DNA of 64,000 bases. It comes from Ornithinimicrobium cavernae. Its GTDB lineage: Bacteria > Actinomycetota > Actinomycetes > Actinomycetales > Dermatophilaceae. The notes beneath the pieces are model-generated. The model was not told the DNA's origin. It saw only the letters and a program-made list of their open reading frames with translations, and ran no database searches. This document shows positions 17,325-30,447 of the stretch, one piece after another (positions within the stretch are counted from its first letter, which is position 1; every line of letters begins with the position of its first letter). The stretch is from assembly GCF_003121625.1 (NCBI RefSeq), contig NZ_QDDJ01000014.1, forward strand, positions 1 to 64,000, given 5' to 3'. The position numbers were made by a program, and so were the translations under genes.

Positions 17325-17723
17325 TCACCAGACGTAGGCGAGGACTTCCCCACCTACACCCTTCTGGGCCGCCTGCCGGTCGGTCAACAGGCCGGAGGAG
17401 GTGGAAATGATGGCCACACCGAGACCGCCGAGCACGCGGGGCATGCCCGTGGACTTGGCGTACACGCGCAGACCGGGCTTGGACACCCGGCGCACCCCGG
17501 CGATGGAACGCTCGCGGTTGGGGCCGTACTTGAGGTCGATCACCAGGGTCTTGCCCACCTCGGCGTCCTCGGCGGACCAGCCACCGATGTAACCCTCGGC
17601 GAGCAGGATCTCGGCGATGTGCGACTTGAGCTTGGAGAACGGCATACGGACCTCATCCTTGTGCGCCGAGTTGGCGTTTCGGATGCGGGTCAGCATGTCC
17701 GCGATCGGGTCGGTCATTGTCAT
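17325..17723 (-). CDS. rpsH: 30S ribosomal protein S8
   Basis: A 132-residue primary 16S rRNA-binding protein. It has [22 protein letters not shown] at the start and the conserved C-terminal [26 protein letters not shown]. The first ATG at 17723 gives the MTMTDP form; the second ATG two codons in is also possible. In E. coli S8 represses the spc operon by binding rplE mRNA; no such site was identified here. A 91-base spacer separates it from rpsN. Confidence 0.97.
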   Translation of the reverse strand: MTMTDPIADMLTRIRNANSAHKDEVRMPFSKLKSHIAEILLAEGYIGGWSAEDAEVGKTLVIDLKYGPNRERSIAGVRRVSKPGLRVYAKSTGMPRVLGGLGVAIISTSSGLLTDRQAAQKGVGGEVLAYVW

Positions 17724-17814
17724 TGGGCTTCGTGCCCTTCCTCACCGCGGTTTCAGCCACCTGGAGGGTGGCCGACCTGCGATGTAGCAGTGCGTGGATG
17801 TGTGGGGTGCGGGA

Positions 17815-18000
17815 TTACCAGCTGGACTTGGTGACGCCGGGCAGCTCGCCCCGGTGCGCCATCTCGCGCAGGCAGATCCGGCACAGGCCGAACTTGCGGT
17901 ACACCGAGTGGGGACGGCCGCAGCGCTGGCAGCGGGTGTAGCCGCGCACCTTGAACTTCGGCTTGCGGTTGGCCTTGTTGACTAGTGCAGTCTTCGCCAC
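17815..18000 (-). CDS. rpsN: 30S ribosomal protein S14, type Z
   Basis: A 61-residue zinc-binding S14 with CQRC and CRIC pairs separated by 12 residues, in [19 protein letters not shown] and [18 protein letters not shown]. This short form is the one encoded in the spc operon of actinobacteria. A longer zinc-free form often exists elsewhere in such genomes. It is three bases after rplE. Confidence 0.97.
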   Translation of the reverse strand: MAKTALVNKANRKPKFKVRGYTRCQRCGRPHSVYRKFGLCRICLREMAHRGELPGVTKSSW

Positions 18001-18003
18001 GGG

Positions 18004-18594
18004 TCAGTTCTCCTTGAACGGGAAGCCGAGTGCACGCAGCAGGGCGCGCCCCTCGTCGTCGTTGGTGGCCGACGTCACCACGGTGATGTCCATGCCACGC
18101 ACGCGGTCGATCTTGTCCTGGTCGATCTCGTGGAACATCGACTGCTCGGTCAGACCGAAGGTGTAGTTGCCCCGACCGTCGAACTGCTTCGGGGACAGGC
18201 CGCGGAAGTCACGGATGCGGGGCAGGGCCAGGGCCAGCAGGCGGTCCAGGAACTCCCACATACGGTCGCCGCGCAGCGTCACGTGCGCGCCGATCGGCAT
18301 ACCCTCACGCAGCTTGAACTGCGCGATCGACTTGCGCGCCTTGGTCACGGCCGGCTTCTGCCCGGTGATCGTGGCCAGGTCACGGATGGCGCCCTCGATC
18401 AGCTTGCTGTCGCGGGCCGCCTCGCCGACACCCATGTTCACGGTGATCTTGACGATCCCGGGAACCTGCATGGTGTTGGCGAAGCCGAACTCCTGGAACA
18501 GTGCCGGCTTGATCTCGTCGGCGTAGCGCTGCTTCAGGCGCGGCACGCCGCGCTCCTCCACAACGGTGGTCTCGGTGGTGGTCTCGGTCGTCAT
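18004..18594 (-). CDS. rplE: 50S ribosomal protein L5
   Basis: A 196-residue central-protuberance protein that binds 5S rRNA and contacts S13 and P-site tRNA. It contains [43 protein letters not shown] and [19 protein letters not shown]. The N-terminus has a short Thr/Glu-rich leader. The ATG at 18594 shares one base with the rplX stop (TGATG). Confidence 0.97.
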   Translation of the reverse strand: MTTETTTETTVVEERGVPRLKQRYADEIKPALFQEFGFANTMQVPGIVKITVNMGVGEAARDSKLIEGAIRDLATITGQKPAVTKARKSIAQFKLREGMPIGAHVTLRGDRMWEFLDRLLALALPRIRDFRGLSPKQFDGRGNYTFGLTEQSMFHEIDQDKIDRVRGMDITVVTSATNDDEGRALLRALGFPFKEN

Positions 18595-18956
18595 CACAGG
18601 TCCTTACCCGAGCGCACGGACACGCGGGTGCGCTGCTGCTTGGTCCGGCCGTCGCGCTCGACGCTCTCGACGCGGGTGCGGACCCTGGTCGGCTTCTTGG
18701 TCTCGGGGTCCACGACCGCCACGTTGCTCACGTGGATCGGGGCCTCGACGACCTGGATGCCGCCGGTGTTCACACCCTCGTTGTCACCTGCACGGGTGTG
18801 CTTGGTGACGCGGTTGATGCCCTCGACGAGAACCCGGTTGGTCTCGGGGTACACGGCAATGACGCGACCCTGCTTGCCACGGTCGCCGCCCTTTGCCTGG
18901 GTGCGCCCGCTGATGACCTGCACCAGGTCGTTCTTCTTGATGCGGATCTTCGCCAT
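18594..18956 (-). CDS. rplX: 50S ribosomal protein L24
   Basis: A 120-residue assembly-initiator protein. The KOW motif lies at the N-terminus ([18 protein letters not shown] and [20 protein letters not shown]). The middle has [10 protein letters not shown] and the segment [19 protein letters not shown]. It is two bases after rplN and overlaps rplE by one base. Confidence 0.97.
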   Translation of the reverse strand: MAKIRIKKNDLVQVISGRTQAKGGDRGKQGRVIAVYPETNRVLVEGINRVTKHTRAGDNEGVNTGGIQVVEAPIHVSNVAVVDPETKKPTRVRTRVESVERDGRTKQQRTRVSVRSGKDL

Positions 18957-18958
18957 GG

Positions 18959-19327
18959 TCAGATCACCTCCGGGGCCAGCGAGACGATCTTCATGAACTT
19001 CTTGTCACGCAGCTCGCGCCCGACCGGGCCGAAGATGCGGGTGCCGCGGGGGTCCCCGTCGGCCTTGAGGATCACGGCGGCGTTCTCGTCGAACTTGATG
19101 TAGGAGCCGTCCGGACGACGACGCTCCTTCTTGGTGCGAACGATGACAGCCTTGACGACGTCACCCTTCTTCACGTTTCCACCGGGGATGGCGTCCTTGA
19201 CCGCGGCCACGATGGTGTCACCGACGCCCGCGTAGCGGCGGCCGGAGCCACCGAGCACGCGGATGCAGAGGATCTCCTTCGCACCGGTGTTGTCCGCGAC
19301 ACGCAGTCGCGACTCCTGCTGGATCAC
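18959..19327 (-). CDS. rplN: 50S ribosomal protein L14
   Basis: A 122-residue protein at the subunit interface that forms bridge B8 and is the binding site of silencing factor RsfS. It reads [20 protein letters not shown] and continues with [20 protein letters not shown]. The GTG at 19327 follows an AGGAG ribosome-binding site and matches the normal L14 start. The 136-base spacer upstream contains a strong hairpin, so the S10 and spc clusters may be separate or only partly linked transcripts. Confidence 0.97.
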   Translation of the reverse strand: MIQQESRLRVADNTGAKEILCIRVLGGSGRRYAGVGDTIVAAVKDAIPGGNVKKGDVVKAVIVRTKKERRRPDGSYIKFDENAAVILKADGDPRGTRIFGPVGRELRDKKFMKIVSLAPEVI

Positions 19328-19433
19328 TGTCAAACTCCTGTCGTCGAGCCGGTTCTCCCCCGGTCGCACCGGGTAAGCCTTGCCGAACGTTGTGGATGAG
19401 TGGTTCTACTGGGCCCCCGATGTGTGGGGGGTA

Positions 19434-19456
19434 CACGGGGGGCGGAGCCCCCCGTG
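19434..19456 (-). terminator. hairpin between rpsQ and rplN
   Basis: A perfect 10-bp GC-rich stem (CACGGGGGGC against GCCCCCCGTG) with a 3-base loop, 7 bases past the rpsQ stop. Terminator or attenuator at the S10/spc border; no T-tract. Confidence 0.55.
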
Positions 19457-19463
19457 CGTGTGA

Positions 19464-19763
19464 CTACTTGGCCTTCTCGAGGATCTCGACGACGCGCCAC
19501 CGCTTGGTCGCGGACAGCGGACGGGTCTCCATGATGAGGACCAGGTCGCCGACACCGGCGGCATTCTCCTCGTCGTGTGCCTTGACCTTGCTGTTCTTGC
19601 GCAGGACCTTGCCGTAGAGCGCGTGCTTGACGCGGTCCTCGACACTGACCACGACGGTCTTGTCCATCTTGTCGCTCACCACGTAGCCCTGACGGGCCTT
19701 GCGGTAGTTGCGGCCGGACTCCTCCGTGGCCTGCTGGGCCGGGGTCTCGATGTTGTCGCTCAT
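19464..19763 (-). CDS. rpsQ: 30S ribosomal protein S17
   Basis: A 99-residue OB-fold protein that binds 16S rRNA helix 11. The core is [21 protein letters not shown] and the [24 protein letters not shown] segment. About 20 N-terminal residues are a low-complexity leader. It is the last gene of the S10 cluster, two bases after rpmC. Confidence 0.97.
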   Translation of the reverse strand: MSDNIETPAQQATEESGRNYRKARQGYVVSDKMDKTVVVSVEDRVKHALYGKVLRKNSKVKAHDEENAAGVGDLVLIMETRPLSATKRWRVVEILEKAK

Positions 19764-19765
19764 CG

Positions 19766-20032
19766 TCAGCCCACCTTCTCCTTCGTGGTCTCCTCGGTGT
19801 CGGCCCCGGGCTCGCGACCGATGCCGAGCTTGCGCTCGTTCATCTCGGTGTAGATGCGCGCGATGTCCTTGCGGACGGCACGCAGCCGGCCGTGGCTCTC
19901 CAGCTGACCGGTGGCCGACTGGAACCGCAGGTTGAACAGCTCCTTCTTGGCCGCCGCCAGGGCGTCGGCCAGCGCGTCGGCCTCCAGGCCTCGCAGCTGC
20001 TCCGGGGTCAGGTCCTTGCTTCCGACCGCCAT
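19766..20032 (-). CDS. rpmC: 50S ribosomal protein L29
   Basis: An 88-residue helical hairpin protein near the polypeptide exit tunnel. [21 protein letters not shown] and [19 protein letters not shown] are the two helices. An acidic/basic tail of about 20 residues is added, longer than usual. The ATG shares one base with the rplP stop. Confidence 0.96.
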   Translation of the reverse strand: MAVGSKDLTPEQLRGLEADALADALAAAKKELFNLRFQSATGQLESHGRLRAVRKDIARIYTEMNERKLGIGREPGADTEETTKEKVG

Positions 20033-20451
20033 CAGATGTCACCACCCTCACGCGCGATGAAGCGGCACTTCATCGGCAGCTTGTGCATTGCCAGGCGCAT
20101 CGCCTCACGGGCGACGTCCTCCGAGACACCGGAGAGCTCGAACATGACGCGGCCCGGCTTGACGTTGGCGACCCACCACTCGGGAGAGCCCTTACCCGAA
20201 CCCATGCGGGTCTCGGCAGGCTTCTTGGTCAGCGGACGGTCCGGGTAGATGTTGATCCAGACCTTTCCGCCACGCTTGATGAAGCGGGTCATTGCGATAC
20301 GAGCGGACTCGATCTGACGGTTGGTGACGTAGGCGGGCTCGAGGGCCTGGATGCCGTAGTCACCGAACGCGATCGTGGTGCCGCCCTTGGCAGCGCCACT
20401 CCGACCGGGGTGGTGCTGCTTACGGTGCTTGACTCGACGTGGAATCAACAT
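20032..20451 (-). CDS. rplP: 50S ribosomal protein L16
   Basis: A 139-residue protein near the A-site tRNA. It opens [19 protein letters not shown] and contains [22 protein letters not shown] and [22 protein letters not shown]. This is the usual actinobacterial length. One-base overlaps join it to rpsC upstream and rpmC downstream. Confidence 0.97.
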   Translation of the reverse strand: MLIPRRVKHRKQHHPGRSGAAKGGTTIAFGDYGIQALEPAYVTNRQIESARIAMTRFIKRGGKVWINIYPDRPLTKKPAETRMGSGKGSPEWWVANVKPGRVMFELSGVSEDVAREAMRLAMHKLPMKCRFIAREGGDI

Positions 20452-21275
20452 CAGGACTGCTCTCCCTCAGAACTGGCCGGGGTCTCGGTGGCCGGAGCCT
20501 CCGCAGGAGCCTCGGCCGGGGTCTCGCCGCCGACCTGGTCGCGGCGGTCCCGGCGGGGGCCGCGGGCCGGACGGTCGTCACGACGCGGGCGGCCGGGACG
20601 CGACGGGGCGGCGGCCTGCTCGCGGGCGAGCTCCTTGGCGGTCATGTCGCCCTTGTAGATCCACACCTTCACGCCGATGCGACCGAACGTCGTGCGGGCC
20701 TCGTAGAAGCCGTAGTCGATGTTGGCGCGCAGGGTGTGCAGCGGGACGCGGCCCTCGCGGTAGAACTCCGAGCGGGACATCTCGGCACCACCGAGGCGGC
20801 CGGAGCACTGGATCCGGATGCCCTTGGCACCGGCGCGCAGGGCGGTCTGCATGCCCTTGCGCATCGCGCGACGGAAGGTCACGCGGGCAGCGAGCTGCTC
20901 GGCGATGCCCTGGGCGACCAGCTGGGCGTCCACCTCGGGGTTCTTGACCTCGAGGATGTTCAGCTGGACCTGCTTGCCGGTGAGCTTCTCGAGCTCCCCG
21001 CGGATGCGGTCGGCCTCGGCGCCACGGCGACCGATGACGATGCCAGGACGAGCGGTGTGGATGTCCACACGGACGCGGTCACGGGTGCGCTCGATCTCGA
21101 CCTTGCTGATGCCGGCCCGGTCCATACCGGTCGACATGAGGTTGCGGATCGCCACATCCTCCTTGACGTAGTCGCGGTAACGCTGACCCGGCTTGGTCGA
21201 GTCAGCGAACCAGCGGCTGCGGTGGTCCGTGGTGATCCCCAGGCGGTAGCCGTTGGGGTTGATCTTCTGCCCCAT
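20451..21275 (-). CDS. rpsC: 30S ribosomal protein S3
   Basis: A 274-residue head protein at the mRNA entry tunnel with helicase activity together with S4. A type II KH domain lies near residues 40-110 ([17 protein letters not shown]). The C-terminal S3 domain includes [24 protein letters not shown]. The last 55 residues are an Arg/Pro then Ala/Glu-rich tail, longer than in most bacteria. It has one-base overlaps with both neighbours. Confidence 0.97.
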   Translation of the reverse strand: MGQKINPNGYRLGITTDHRSRWFADSTKPGQRYRDYVKEDVAIRNLMSTGMDRAGISKVEIERTRDRVRVDIHTARPGIVIGRRGAEADRIRGELEKLTGKQVQLNILEVKNPEVDAQLVAQGIAEQLAARVTFRRAMRKGMQTALRAGAKGIRIQCSGRLGGAEMSRSEFYREGRVPLHTLRANIDYGFYEARTTFGRIGVKVWIYKGDMTAKELAREQAAAPSRPGRPRRDDRPARGPRRDRRDQVGGETPAEAPAEAPATETPASSEGEQS

Positions 21276-21667
21276 TAGCGGGCACCTCCCTGCTTCTCGC
21301 CCACCAGCACAGTGATGTGGCTGGTGCGCTTGAGGATGCGGCTGGCGCGGCCCTGGGCCCGCGGCCGGAACCGCTTCATCGTCGGGCCCTCGTCCACGAA
21401 GGCCGCGGTGACGACGAGCCGGTGCTCGTCGAACGGCTGAGCGGTCTGGTCGGCAGCGTAGCGCGCGTTGGCGATGGCGCTGTTCAGCACCTTCAGCACC
21501 GGCTCGCTGGCGCCCTGCGGCGCGAACCGCAGGACCGCGATGGCCTCGTCGGCCGCCTTGCCGCGGATCATGTCCACGACACGGCGAGCCTTCTGCGGGG
21601 TGACGCGCACGAAGCGCGCCTGGGCCCTGGCTTCCATGGTGGTTCCCTCAGTGGTGTTGGTGGTCAT
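21275..21667 (-). CDS. rplV: 50S ribosomal protein L22
   Basis: A 130-residue tunnel-lining protein. [21 protein letters not shown] and the beta-hairpin tip [21 protein letters not shown] are present. No change is visible in the loop linked to macrolide resistance in other species. The ATG at 21667 overlaps the rpsS stop by four bases (ATGA), which favours it over an internal ATG ten codons in. Confidence 0.97.
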   Translation of the reverse strand: MTTNTTEGTTMEARAQARFVRVTPQKARRVVDMIRGKAADEAIAVLRFAPQGASEPVLKVLNSAIANARYAADQTAQPFDEHRLVVTAAFVDEGPTMKRFRPRAQGRASRILKRTSHITVLVGEKQGGAR

Positions 21668-21945
21668 CGACGCCGACCCTTCCGGTCGTCCTTCTCGTGA
21701 CCCTTGAAGGTCCGGGTCGGAGCGAACTCACCGAGCTTGTGGCCGACCATCGACTCGGTCACGAAGACCGGGATGTGCTTGCGGCCGTCGTGCACGGCCA
21801 GGGTGTGGCCGAGCATGTCGGGAGTGATCATCGAGCGGCGCGACCAGGTCTTGATGACGGTCTTGGTGCCGGCTTCGTTCTGGGCGTTGACCTTCTTGAC
21901 GAGGTGATCGTCAACGAAGGGGCCCTTCTTCAGACTACGAGGCAT
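21664..21945 (-). CDS. rpsS: 30S ribosomal protein S19
   Basis: A 93-residue head protein that pairs with S13. [41 protein letters not shown] and [22 protein letters not shown] cover the whole family pattern. It is 19 bases after rplB. Confidence 0.98.
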   Translation of the reverse strand: MPRSLKKGPFVDDHLVKKVNAQNEAGTKTVIKTWSRRSMITPDMLGHTLAVHDGRKHIPVFVTESMVGHKLGEFAPTRTFKGHEKDDRKGRRR

Positions 21946-21964
21946 GTGTTCGCTTGCTCCCTAC

Positions 21965-22804
21965 TCAGCGCTTCTTCTTGCCGGTGCGGCGGCGACGAAC
22001 GATGAGCTTGTCGCTGGGCTTGTTCGGACGACGGGTGCGGCCCTCAGGCTGTCCCCAGGGGCTGACCGGGTGGCGACCACCGGAGGTCTTGCCCTCTCCA
22101 CCACCGTGGGGGTGGTCGACGGGGTTCATCACGACACCGCGGACGGTCGGGCGCTTGCCCTTCCACCGCATACGGCCGGCCTTGCCCCAGCTGATGTTGC
22201 TCTGCTCGGCGTTGCCGACCTCACCGATGGTGGCGCGGCAGCGGGCGTCGACGTTGCGGATCTCGCCGGACGGCATACGCAGCTGTGCGTAGGGGCCGTC
22301 CTTGGCGACGAGCTGCACGCGGGTGCCGGCCGAGCGGGCGATCTTCGCACCGCCACCGGGCTTGAGCTCGATGGCGTGGATGACGGTACCGACCGGGATG
22401 TTGCGCAGCGGCAGGTTGTTGCCCGGCTTGATGTCAGCCGACGGCCCCTGCTCGATTGCGTCGCCCTGGCGGAGCCGGTTCGGCGCGATGATGTAGCGCT
22501 TCTCGCCGTCCGCGTAGTGCAGCAGCGCGATGCGGGCGGTGCGGTTGGGGTCGTACTCGATGTGCGCGACCTTGGCCGGGATGCCGTCCTTGTCGTGGCG
22601 ACGGAAGTCGATCACGCGGTAGGCACGCTTGTGGCCACCACCGATGTGGCGGGTGGTGATGCGTCCGGAGTTGTTGCGTCCTCCGGACTTGGTCAGCGGA
22701 CGGACCAGCGACTTCTCCGGAGTGGAGCGGGTCACCTCGACGAAGTCGGCGACGCTGGAGCCACGACGGCCCGGCGTTGTCGGCTTGTACTTACGAATAG
22801 CCAT
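21965..22804 (-). CDS. rplB: 50S ribosomal protein L2
   Basis: A 279-residue primary 23S rRNA-binding protein needed for peptidyl transferase activity. [21 protein letters not shown] and the histidine-containing [19 protein letters not shown] segment (the residue implicated in catalysis) are present. The C-terminus ends [14 protein letters not shown]. It is 38 bases after rplW. Confidence 0.98.
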   Translation of the reverse strand: MAIRKYKPTTPGRRGSSVADFVEVTRSTPEKSLVRPLTKSGGRNNSGRITTRHIGGGHKRAYRVIDFRRHDKDGIPAKVAHIEYDPNRTARIALLHYADGEKRYIIAPNRLRQGDAIEQGPSADIKPGNNLPLRNIPVGTVIHAIELKPGGGAKIARSAGTRVQLVAKDGPYAQLRMPSGEIRNVDARCRATIGEVGNAEQSNISWGKAGRMRWKGKRPTVRGVVMNPVDHPHGGGEGKTSGGRHPVSPWGQPEGRTRRPNKPSDKLIVRRRRTGKKKR

Positions 22805-22842
22805 GATTAGTGAAGTCCTCGGTTCTCGTCTCGACTACCGGC

Positions 22843-23148
22843 TCAGAGCGTGCCGAAGATGTCGATGGTGCCTTCGCGAAGCGTGACGATCGCCCGCTTG
22901 GTGTCCTTGCGCTTGCCCAGGCCGAACCGGGTGCGACGGGTCTTGCCGACGCGGTTCAGCGTGTGGACCGACTCGACCTTGACGTCGAAGACCGACTCCA
23001 CGGCCCGCTTGATCTCGGACTTGTTGGCCCGCGGGTCCACCACGAAGGTGTACTTGCCCTGGTCCAGCAGCGTGTAGGCCTTCTCCGAGACGACCGGGGA
23101 GATCAGGATCTCGCGCGGGTCCTTGTTGGCCTCGAGTGCGGTGCTCAC
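22843..23148 (-). CDS. rplW: 50S ribosomal protein L23
   Basis: A 101-residue tunnel-exit protein that docks trigger factor and [23 protein letters not shown] and [22 protein letters not shown] are diagnostic. The GTG start at 23148 overlaps the rplD stop by four bases (GTGA), so its translation is coupled to the unusually long rplD. Confidence 0.96.
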   Translation of the reverse strand: MSTALEANKDPREILISPVVSEKAYTLLDQGKYTFVVDPRANKSEIKRAVESVFDVKVESVHTLNRVGKTRRTRFGLGKRKDTKRAIVTLREGTIDIFGTL

Positions 23149-24146
23149 TTGGTGCCCTCCTCATCGGTGCCCAGGTCGAGGCCGGCGTCGGCCGACTGCG
23201 CGGCAGCACCACCGGCCGGCGCGAAGCCGGCGGCGGCAGCGGCCTCGGCAGTGCGGAACCACACCTCTGCCTCGGTCTGGTCGTACCAGCGCGAGCCCGC
23301 GACGTGGTACTTCATCGAGTCCTTGTTGCCCTTGACGGTGAAGCCCTCGGGGGCGGAACCGTCCTCGGTCGCGGGAGCGGAGTCGGGGCCGAAGCCACCG
23401 TCAGCCGCGCCGTCCTCGACCAGGGTGGCCGGCTCGGTCGCCTCGGCGACCTCGACCTCGGTGGTCTCCTCGACCGGCGCCTCGGTCACCGCGGTGTCCT
23501 GCGCGACAGCGGTCGTCTCGCCCTGGCGGCTCTCGATGAACGAGGTGAGGGCCGCCTGCGTGAAGACGACGTCGTCGGCGCAGAGCACGTCGTAGGTGTT
23601 GAGCTGGTCGACGAACAGGACGTGCACGTCGGCCAGGTTGCGCAGGCTCTTCAGACCGATCTCGTCGCTGCGGTCGATGACGACCAGCAGGTTCGGGCGC
23701 TCGGTCAGACCACTCAGCGCCGCCCACGCGGTGCGGGTCGAGGGGGTCTCCCCCTCCACCAGTGCGCTCAGGCAGTGGATGCGGCCGTTGCGGGCCCGGT
23801 CGGAGAGGGCTCCGCGCAGGGCGGCGGCCTTCATCTTCTTCGGGGTGCGCTGGCTGTAGTCCCGCGGCTGCGGGCCGTGCACGATGCCACCGCCGGCGTA
23901 CTGCGGCGCGCGGATCGAGCCCTGACGGGCGCGGCCGGTGCCCTTCTGGCGGTAGGGCTTGCGGCCACCGCCACGGACCTCGCCGCGGGTCTTGGTGGCG
24001 TGCGTGCCCTGGCGGGCCGCGGCCAGCTGGGCCACGACGACCTGGTGGATCAGCGGCACGTTGGTCTGCACGTCGAAGATCTCGGCGGGCAGCTCAACCG
24101 TGCCGGCGTCGCCACCAGTCGGCTTGGTGATAGTGATGGTCGTCAT
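23145..24146 (-). CDS. rplD: 50S ribosomal protein L4 with long C-terminal extension
   Basis: Residues 1-208 are L4: the tunnel loop contains [19 protein letters not shown] and [20 protein letters not shown], and the globular part [19 protein letters not shown]. An acidic Thr/Glu/Val linker follows, then a domain at about 249-322 with [21 protein letters not shown] and [13 protein letters not shown]. The same module ends L17. The protein is 333 residues against the usual 205-220. The DNA of the two tails shares a 52-bp identical block (23300-23351 and 7874-7925). Four bases after rplC; overlaps rplW by four bases. Confidence 0.95.
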   Translation of the reverse strand: MTTITITKPTGGDAGTVELPAEIFDVQTNVPLIHQVVVAQLAAARQGTHATKTRGEVRGGGRKPYRQKGTGRARQGSIRAPQYAGGGIVHGPQPRDYSQRTPKKMKAAALRGALSDRARNGRIHCLSALVEGETPSTRTAWAALSGLTERPNLLVVIDRSDEIGLKSLRNLADVHVLFVDQLNTYDVLCADDVVFTQAALTSFIESRQGETTAVAQDTAVTEAPVEETTEVEVAEATEPATLVEDGAADGGFGPDSAPATEDGSAPEGFTVKGNKDSMKYHVAGSRWYDQTEAEVWFRTAEAAAAAGFAPAGGAAAQSADAGLDLGTDEEGTK

Positions 24147-24150
24147 CGCG

Positions 24151-24807
24151 TCAGGCCCCCTTGGCTGCCGTGCGGACGAGGACGACGCTGCCGCGCGGGC
24201 CCGGAACGGCACCCTTGATGAGCAGCAGGCCCTTGTCGGCGTCCACAGCGTGGATGGTGAGGTTCTGGGTGGTCTGTCGCTCGCCACCCATGCGGCCGGC
24301 CATCTTCTGGCCGCGGAAGACGCGACCAGGGGTGGACGCGCCACCGATGGAGCCCGGCTTGCGGTGGTTGCGGTGCGCACCGTGCGAGGCGCTGACACCG
24401 GCGAACCCGTGCCGCTTCATGACGCCGGCGAAGCCCTTGCCCTTGGTGCGGCCCGTGATGTCCACGGTCTGGCCGCTCTCGAACGTCTCGGCCGTGAACT
24501 CCTGGCCGATCTCGTAGTCGGCAGCGTCACTGGTCCGCAGCTCGGCGACGTAGCGGCGCGGGGTGACCCCGGCCTTCTCGAAGTGACCCTTGGTGGGCTG
24601 GTTGACCTTGCGCGGATCGATCGCCCCGAAGGCGATCTGGATCGCGTTGTAGCCATCGGACTCGGCGCTGCGCACCTGCGTCACGACGCACGGTCCGGCC
24701 TTGATCACCGTCACGGGCACCAGGCGGTTGTCGGCATCCCAGACCTGGGTCATGCCGAGCTTCTCGCCGAGGACGCCCTTGATGGCACGTTCGGTAGTAG
24801 CAGTCAT
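24151..24807 (-). CDS. rplC: 50S ribosomal protein L3
   Basis: A 218-residue early-assembly protein. [21 protein letters not shown] at the start, then [21 protein letters not shown], and [25 protein letters not shown] as the extension toward the peptidyl transferase centre. The usual L3 start follows rpsJ after 10 bases. Confidence 0.98.
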   Translation of the reverse strand: MTATTERAIKGVLGEKLGMTQVWDADNRLVPVTVIKAGPCVVTQVRSAESDGYNAIQIAFGAIDPRKVNQPTKGHFEKAGVTPRRYVAELRTSDAADYEIGQEFTAETFESGQTVDITGRTKGKGFAGVMKRHGFAGVSASHGAHRNHRKPGSIGGASTPGRVFRGQKMAGRMGGERQTTQNLTIHAVDADKGLLLIKGAVPGPRGSVVLVRTAAKGA

Positions 24808-24817
24808 TGGTGGACCC

Positions 24818-25126
24818 TTACAGCTTGATCTCGATGTTGACGTCAGCCGGCAGGTCGAGACGCATCAGCGAGTCGACGGCCTTGGGCGTCGGGTCGACGA
24901 TGTCGATCAGACGCTTGTGCGTACGCATCTCGAAGTGCTCGCGGCTGTCCTTGTACTTGTGGGGCGACCGGATGACGCAGAACACGTTCTTCTCCGTCGG
25001 CAACGGCACCGGGCCAACCACGGTCGCGCCGGCACGGGTCACCGTGTCGACAATCTTGCGCGCCGAGCTGTCAATGACCTCGTGGTCATAGGACTTCAGC
25101 CGGATGCGGATCTTCTGTCCCGCCAT
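24818..25126 (-). CDS. rpsJ: 30S ribosomal protein S10
   Basis: A 102-residue protein that also serves as NusE in antitermination with Nus[52 protein letters not shown] and the terminal ADVNIEIKL match the family. It is the first gene of the S10 cluster, preceded by a 707-base gap to tuf, so a promoter must lie in that gap. Confidence 0.98.
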   Translation of the reverse strand: MAGQKIRIRLKSYDHEVIDSSARKIVDTVTRAGATVVGPVPLPTEKNVFCVIRSPHKYKDSREHFEMRTHKRLIDIVDPTPKAVDSLMRLDLPADVNIEIKL

Positions 25127-25496
25127 CGCTTGTCTGACTCTCTCTCGTCGTACTACTGGCTATCGGCCGTCCAGGTGGCCTCCGACCCCCGCGGTCGGGC
25201 GTGTCGCCCTCGTGCCGGGCACCAGAACGTCAAACATCTTCCGGTGGTGGTGTTCGGAGCCCGGCCTGGCCGGGGCTTGAGCTGCCTCCGCCCGCCCCGA
25301 CTCCCACCGAAGGAAGCCGTCTGAGCGTGCTGGATGGCTGACGACACCGACATGGGCCAGCACCGTGCGTCAAGCAACCTGTCTAGTGTGCCACGGATCG
25401 GCGGCACACCCCAAATCGAGGTGATGAGATCCGGCGCACACGCACGCCGGCATGGTAGGCACCACCGGATCGGGGGCGGTCTGTCGGGCACCGGCA

Positions 25497-25590
25497 CCCC
25501 GCCGACGCCTGCCACGGGACCGGTGACCGGCGCCCCGCCGACGCCTGCCACGGGACCGCTGACCGGCACCCCGCCGACGCCTCCTGCTGG
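25497..25590. repeat. 36-bp tandem repeat, about 2.6 copies
   Basis: CCCCGCCGACGCCT recurs at 25497, 25533 and 25569, an exact period of 36 bases. The intervening sequence is conserved in the first two units and diverges in the third. A period of 12 codons would allow translation, but no gene start or ribosome-binding site supports a protein. Confidence 0.7.
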
Positions 25591-25684
25591 CCCTGGGCGC
25601 CGCTCGCGAGGCAACAGGACCTCCCGGTGTCCCCGCACCTCCCCGACAGCGTCAGACGGCCCTGTAGCCGAGGCCTTCTTCGAG

Positions 25685-25757
25685 GTCGGCGGGCAGTACC
25701 GTCCCAAAGTCTGGGTCGGCGGGCAGTACCGTCCCAACGTCTCGGTCGCCGGGCAAC
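25685..25757. repeat. 30-bp tandem repeat, about 2.5 copies
   Basis: GTCGGCGGGCAGTACCGTCC begins at 25685 and 25715; a decayed third unit starts at 25745 (GTCGCCGGGCAAC). It lies immediately beyond the tuf terminator. Confidence 0.7.
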
Positions 25758-25759
25758 GC

Positions 25760-25796
25760 GAAGGGCCCGCAACCTGCTGGAGGTTACGGGCCCTTC
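25760..25796 (-). terminator. tuf terminator
   Basis: GAAGGGCCCGCAACC and GGTTACGGGCCCTTC form a 15-bp stem with one mismatch and a 7-base loop, 37 bases past the tuf stop. It closes the rpsL-rpsG-fusA-tuf unit. Confidence 0.8.
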
Positions 25797-25833
25797 CTGG
25801 TGCCGGTTGATCCGGCACCCGTGGTGCGTCAGA

Positions 25834-27030
<1,197 letters not shown>

Positions 27031-27131
27031 TTGGGTCCTCCTCAGGACTGTGTTGTGTCATCGCCACTGGTTCGTGTCGTGGCGACATCTTGCAAGTTGT
27101 GGTGGTCAAACTCCGGTGGGGAGTCTACTGC

Positions 27132-29234
<2,103 letters not shown>

Positions 29235-29291
29235 AGTCTCTCTTCTCTAGCTCGTTGCGTATGTCGGGTGGTCGCGGTGCTCAGACCAGCG

Positions 29292-29762
29292 TCACCAGCG
29301 GTAGTGGGCGAAGGCCTTGTTGGCCTCGGCCATCTTGTGGGTGTCCTCGCGACGCTTCACCGCGGCGCCCAGACCGTTGCTGGCGTCCAGGATCTCGTTC
29401 ATCAGACGCTCGGTCATGGTCTTCTCGCGACGCTGACGGGAGTAGCCGACCAGCCAGCGCAGGGCCAGCGTGGTGGAGCGGCCCGGCTTGACCTCGATCG
29501 GCACCTGGTAGGTCGCACCACCGACGCGGCGGCTCTTGACCTCCAGCGCGGGGCGCACGTTGTCCAGACCGCGCTTGAGCGTGGCCACGGGGTCGGTGCC
29601 GGTCTTGGCTCGGACGCCCTCGAGGGCGCCGTAGACGATGGTCTCGGCGACGGACTTCTTGCCGTCCACCAGGATCTTGTTGACCAGCTGGGTGACCAGG
29701 GTCGACCCGTAGACGGGGTCGGAGATCAGCGGACGCTTGGGAGCGGGGCCCTTACGAGGCAT
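29292..29762 (-). CDS. rpsG: 30S ribosomal protein S7
   Basis: A 156-residue protein at the E site that starts head assembly. [43 protein letters not shown]-like sequence and [22 protein letters not shown] are diagnostic. In E. coli it represses the str operon. Its ATG overlaps the rpsL TAA by one base. Confidence 0.98.
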   Translation of the reverse strand: MPRKGPAPKRPLISDPVYGSTLVTQLVNKILVDGKKSVAETIVYGALEGVRAKTGTDPVATLKRGLDNVRPALEVKSRRVGGATYQVPIEVKPGRSTTLALRWLVGYSRQRREKTMTERLMNEILDASNGLGAAVKRREDTHKMAEANKAFAHYRW

Positions 29763-30136
29763 TACTTCTTCTCCTTCTTCGCGCCGTACCGGGAACGAGC
29801 CTGGTTGCGGCCCTTGACACCCTGGGTGTCGAGCGAACCGCGCACGATCTTGTAGCGGACACCGGGGAGGTCCTTCACCCGGCCACCGCGGACGAGCACG
29901 ATGGAGTGCTCCTGCAGGTTGTGACCGACACCCGGGATGTAGGCCGTGACCTCGATGCCGCTGGTCAGCTTCACACGAGCGACCTTGCGCAGGGCAGAGT
30001 TCGGCTTCTTCGGGGTGGTGGTGTAGACGCGGGTGCAGACACCGCGCCGCTGCGGGTTGCCCTTGAGGGCGGGACTGTTGGTCTTCTTGACCTTGTCCTG
30101 GCGCCCCTTGCGGACGAGCTGGTTGATTGTGGGCAC
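29762..30136 (-). CDS. rpsL: 30S ribosomal protein S12
   Basis: A 124-residue decoding-site protein. [20 protein letters not shown] (Lys at the position equivalent to K43) and the [20 protein letters not shown] segment are wild-type with respect to well-known streptomycin-resistance positions as far as I can align them. It is the first gene of the str operon. Confidence 0.98.
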   Translation of the reverse strand: MPTINQLVRKGRQDKVKKTNSPALKGNPQRRGVCTRVYTTTPKKPNSALRKVARVKLTSGIEVTAYIPGVGHNLQEHSIVLVRGGRVKDLPGVRYKIVRGSLDTQGVKGRNQARSRYGAKKEKK

Positions 30137-30447
30137 TGATTCTCCGTCAGTCGATGTTGTCTGCGCGCACCGTCATCGCTGACGGGTCGCACTCCTTGGT
30201 CTGGCCGGCACGTCACCCCCGAGGACGGGTGTGTCGCGACGGTGCTCTCCCCTGCACTTCCCCCGAGCCACGGCACCGCCATACTTCACGGAGGTTGATG
30301 GACTCGAGCGGGACGCCCGGCGAGAGGTGGCTGCCACCGGGACCTAGCCCGGCGACACGCGCGCAGGGGTGACCTGCGCACACAAGCCTCAAGAGTACCG
30401 GCGCGCGTGATATGCACCAAATCAGCACAGGAGCCCGTCCGCCGACC
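30137..30447. other. str operon upstream region
   Basis: This 311-base stretch holds no gene. It contains a plausible minus-strand promoter (30392-30420) and an AT-richer segment around 30400-30425. The upstream acetyltransferase gene ends at its far side, so leader RNA of about 250 bases would precede rpsL. Confidence 0.5.
30392..30420 (-). promoter_or_regulatory. candidate str operon promoter
   Basis: On the minus strand TTGGTG, a 17-base spacer, then TACTCT. This resembles a housekeeping sigma factor site and has the same spacing as the rpoB candidate. Position is about 255 bases upstream of rpsL. Match to consensus is partial. Confidence 0.4.

Larger units (their letters stand above)
25127..25833. 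other. gene-free spacer between tuf and rpsJ, with tandem repeats
   Basis: About 700 bases with no credible gene: reading frames here are low-complexity Pro/Thr/Arg strings. It holds the tuf terminator (25760-25796), two tandem-repeat tracts (25497-25590 and 25685-25757) and must contain the S10 promoter. I see no confident -35/-10 pair; a TTGACG on the minus strand near 25370 lacks a clear -10. Confidence 0.6.

Noticed and set aside
25334-25810. Open frame of 158 residues between tuf and rpsJ
   Set aside because: Its sequence is dominated by the 36-bp tandem repeat and it has no ribosome-binding site or recognisable fold.
30137-30447. Riboswitch upstream of rpsL
   Set aside because: No known conserved core could be recognised; only a weak promoter candidate remains.
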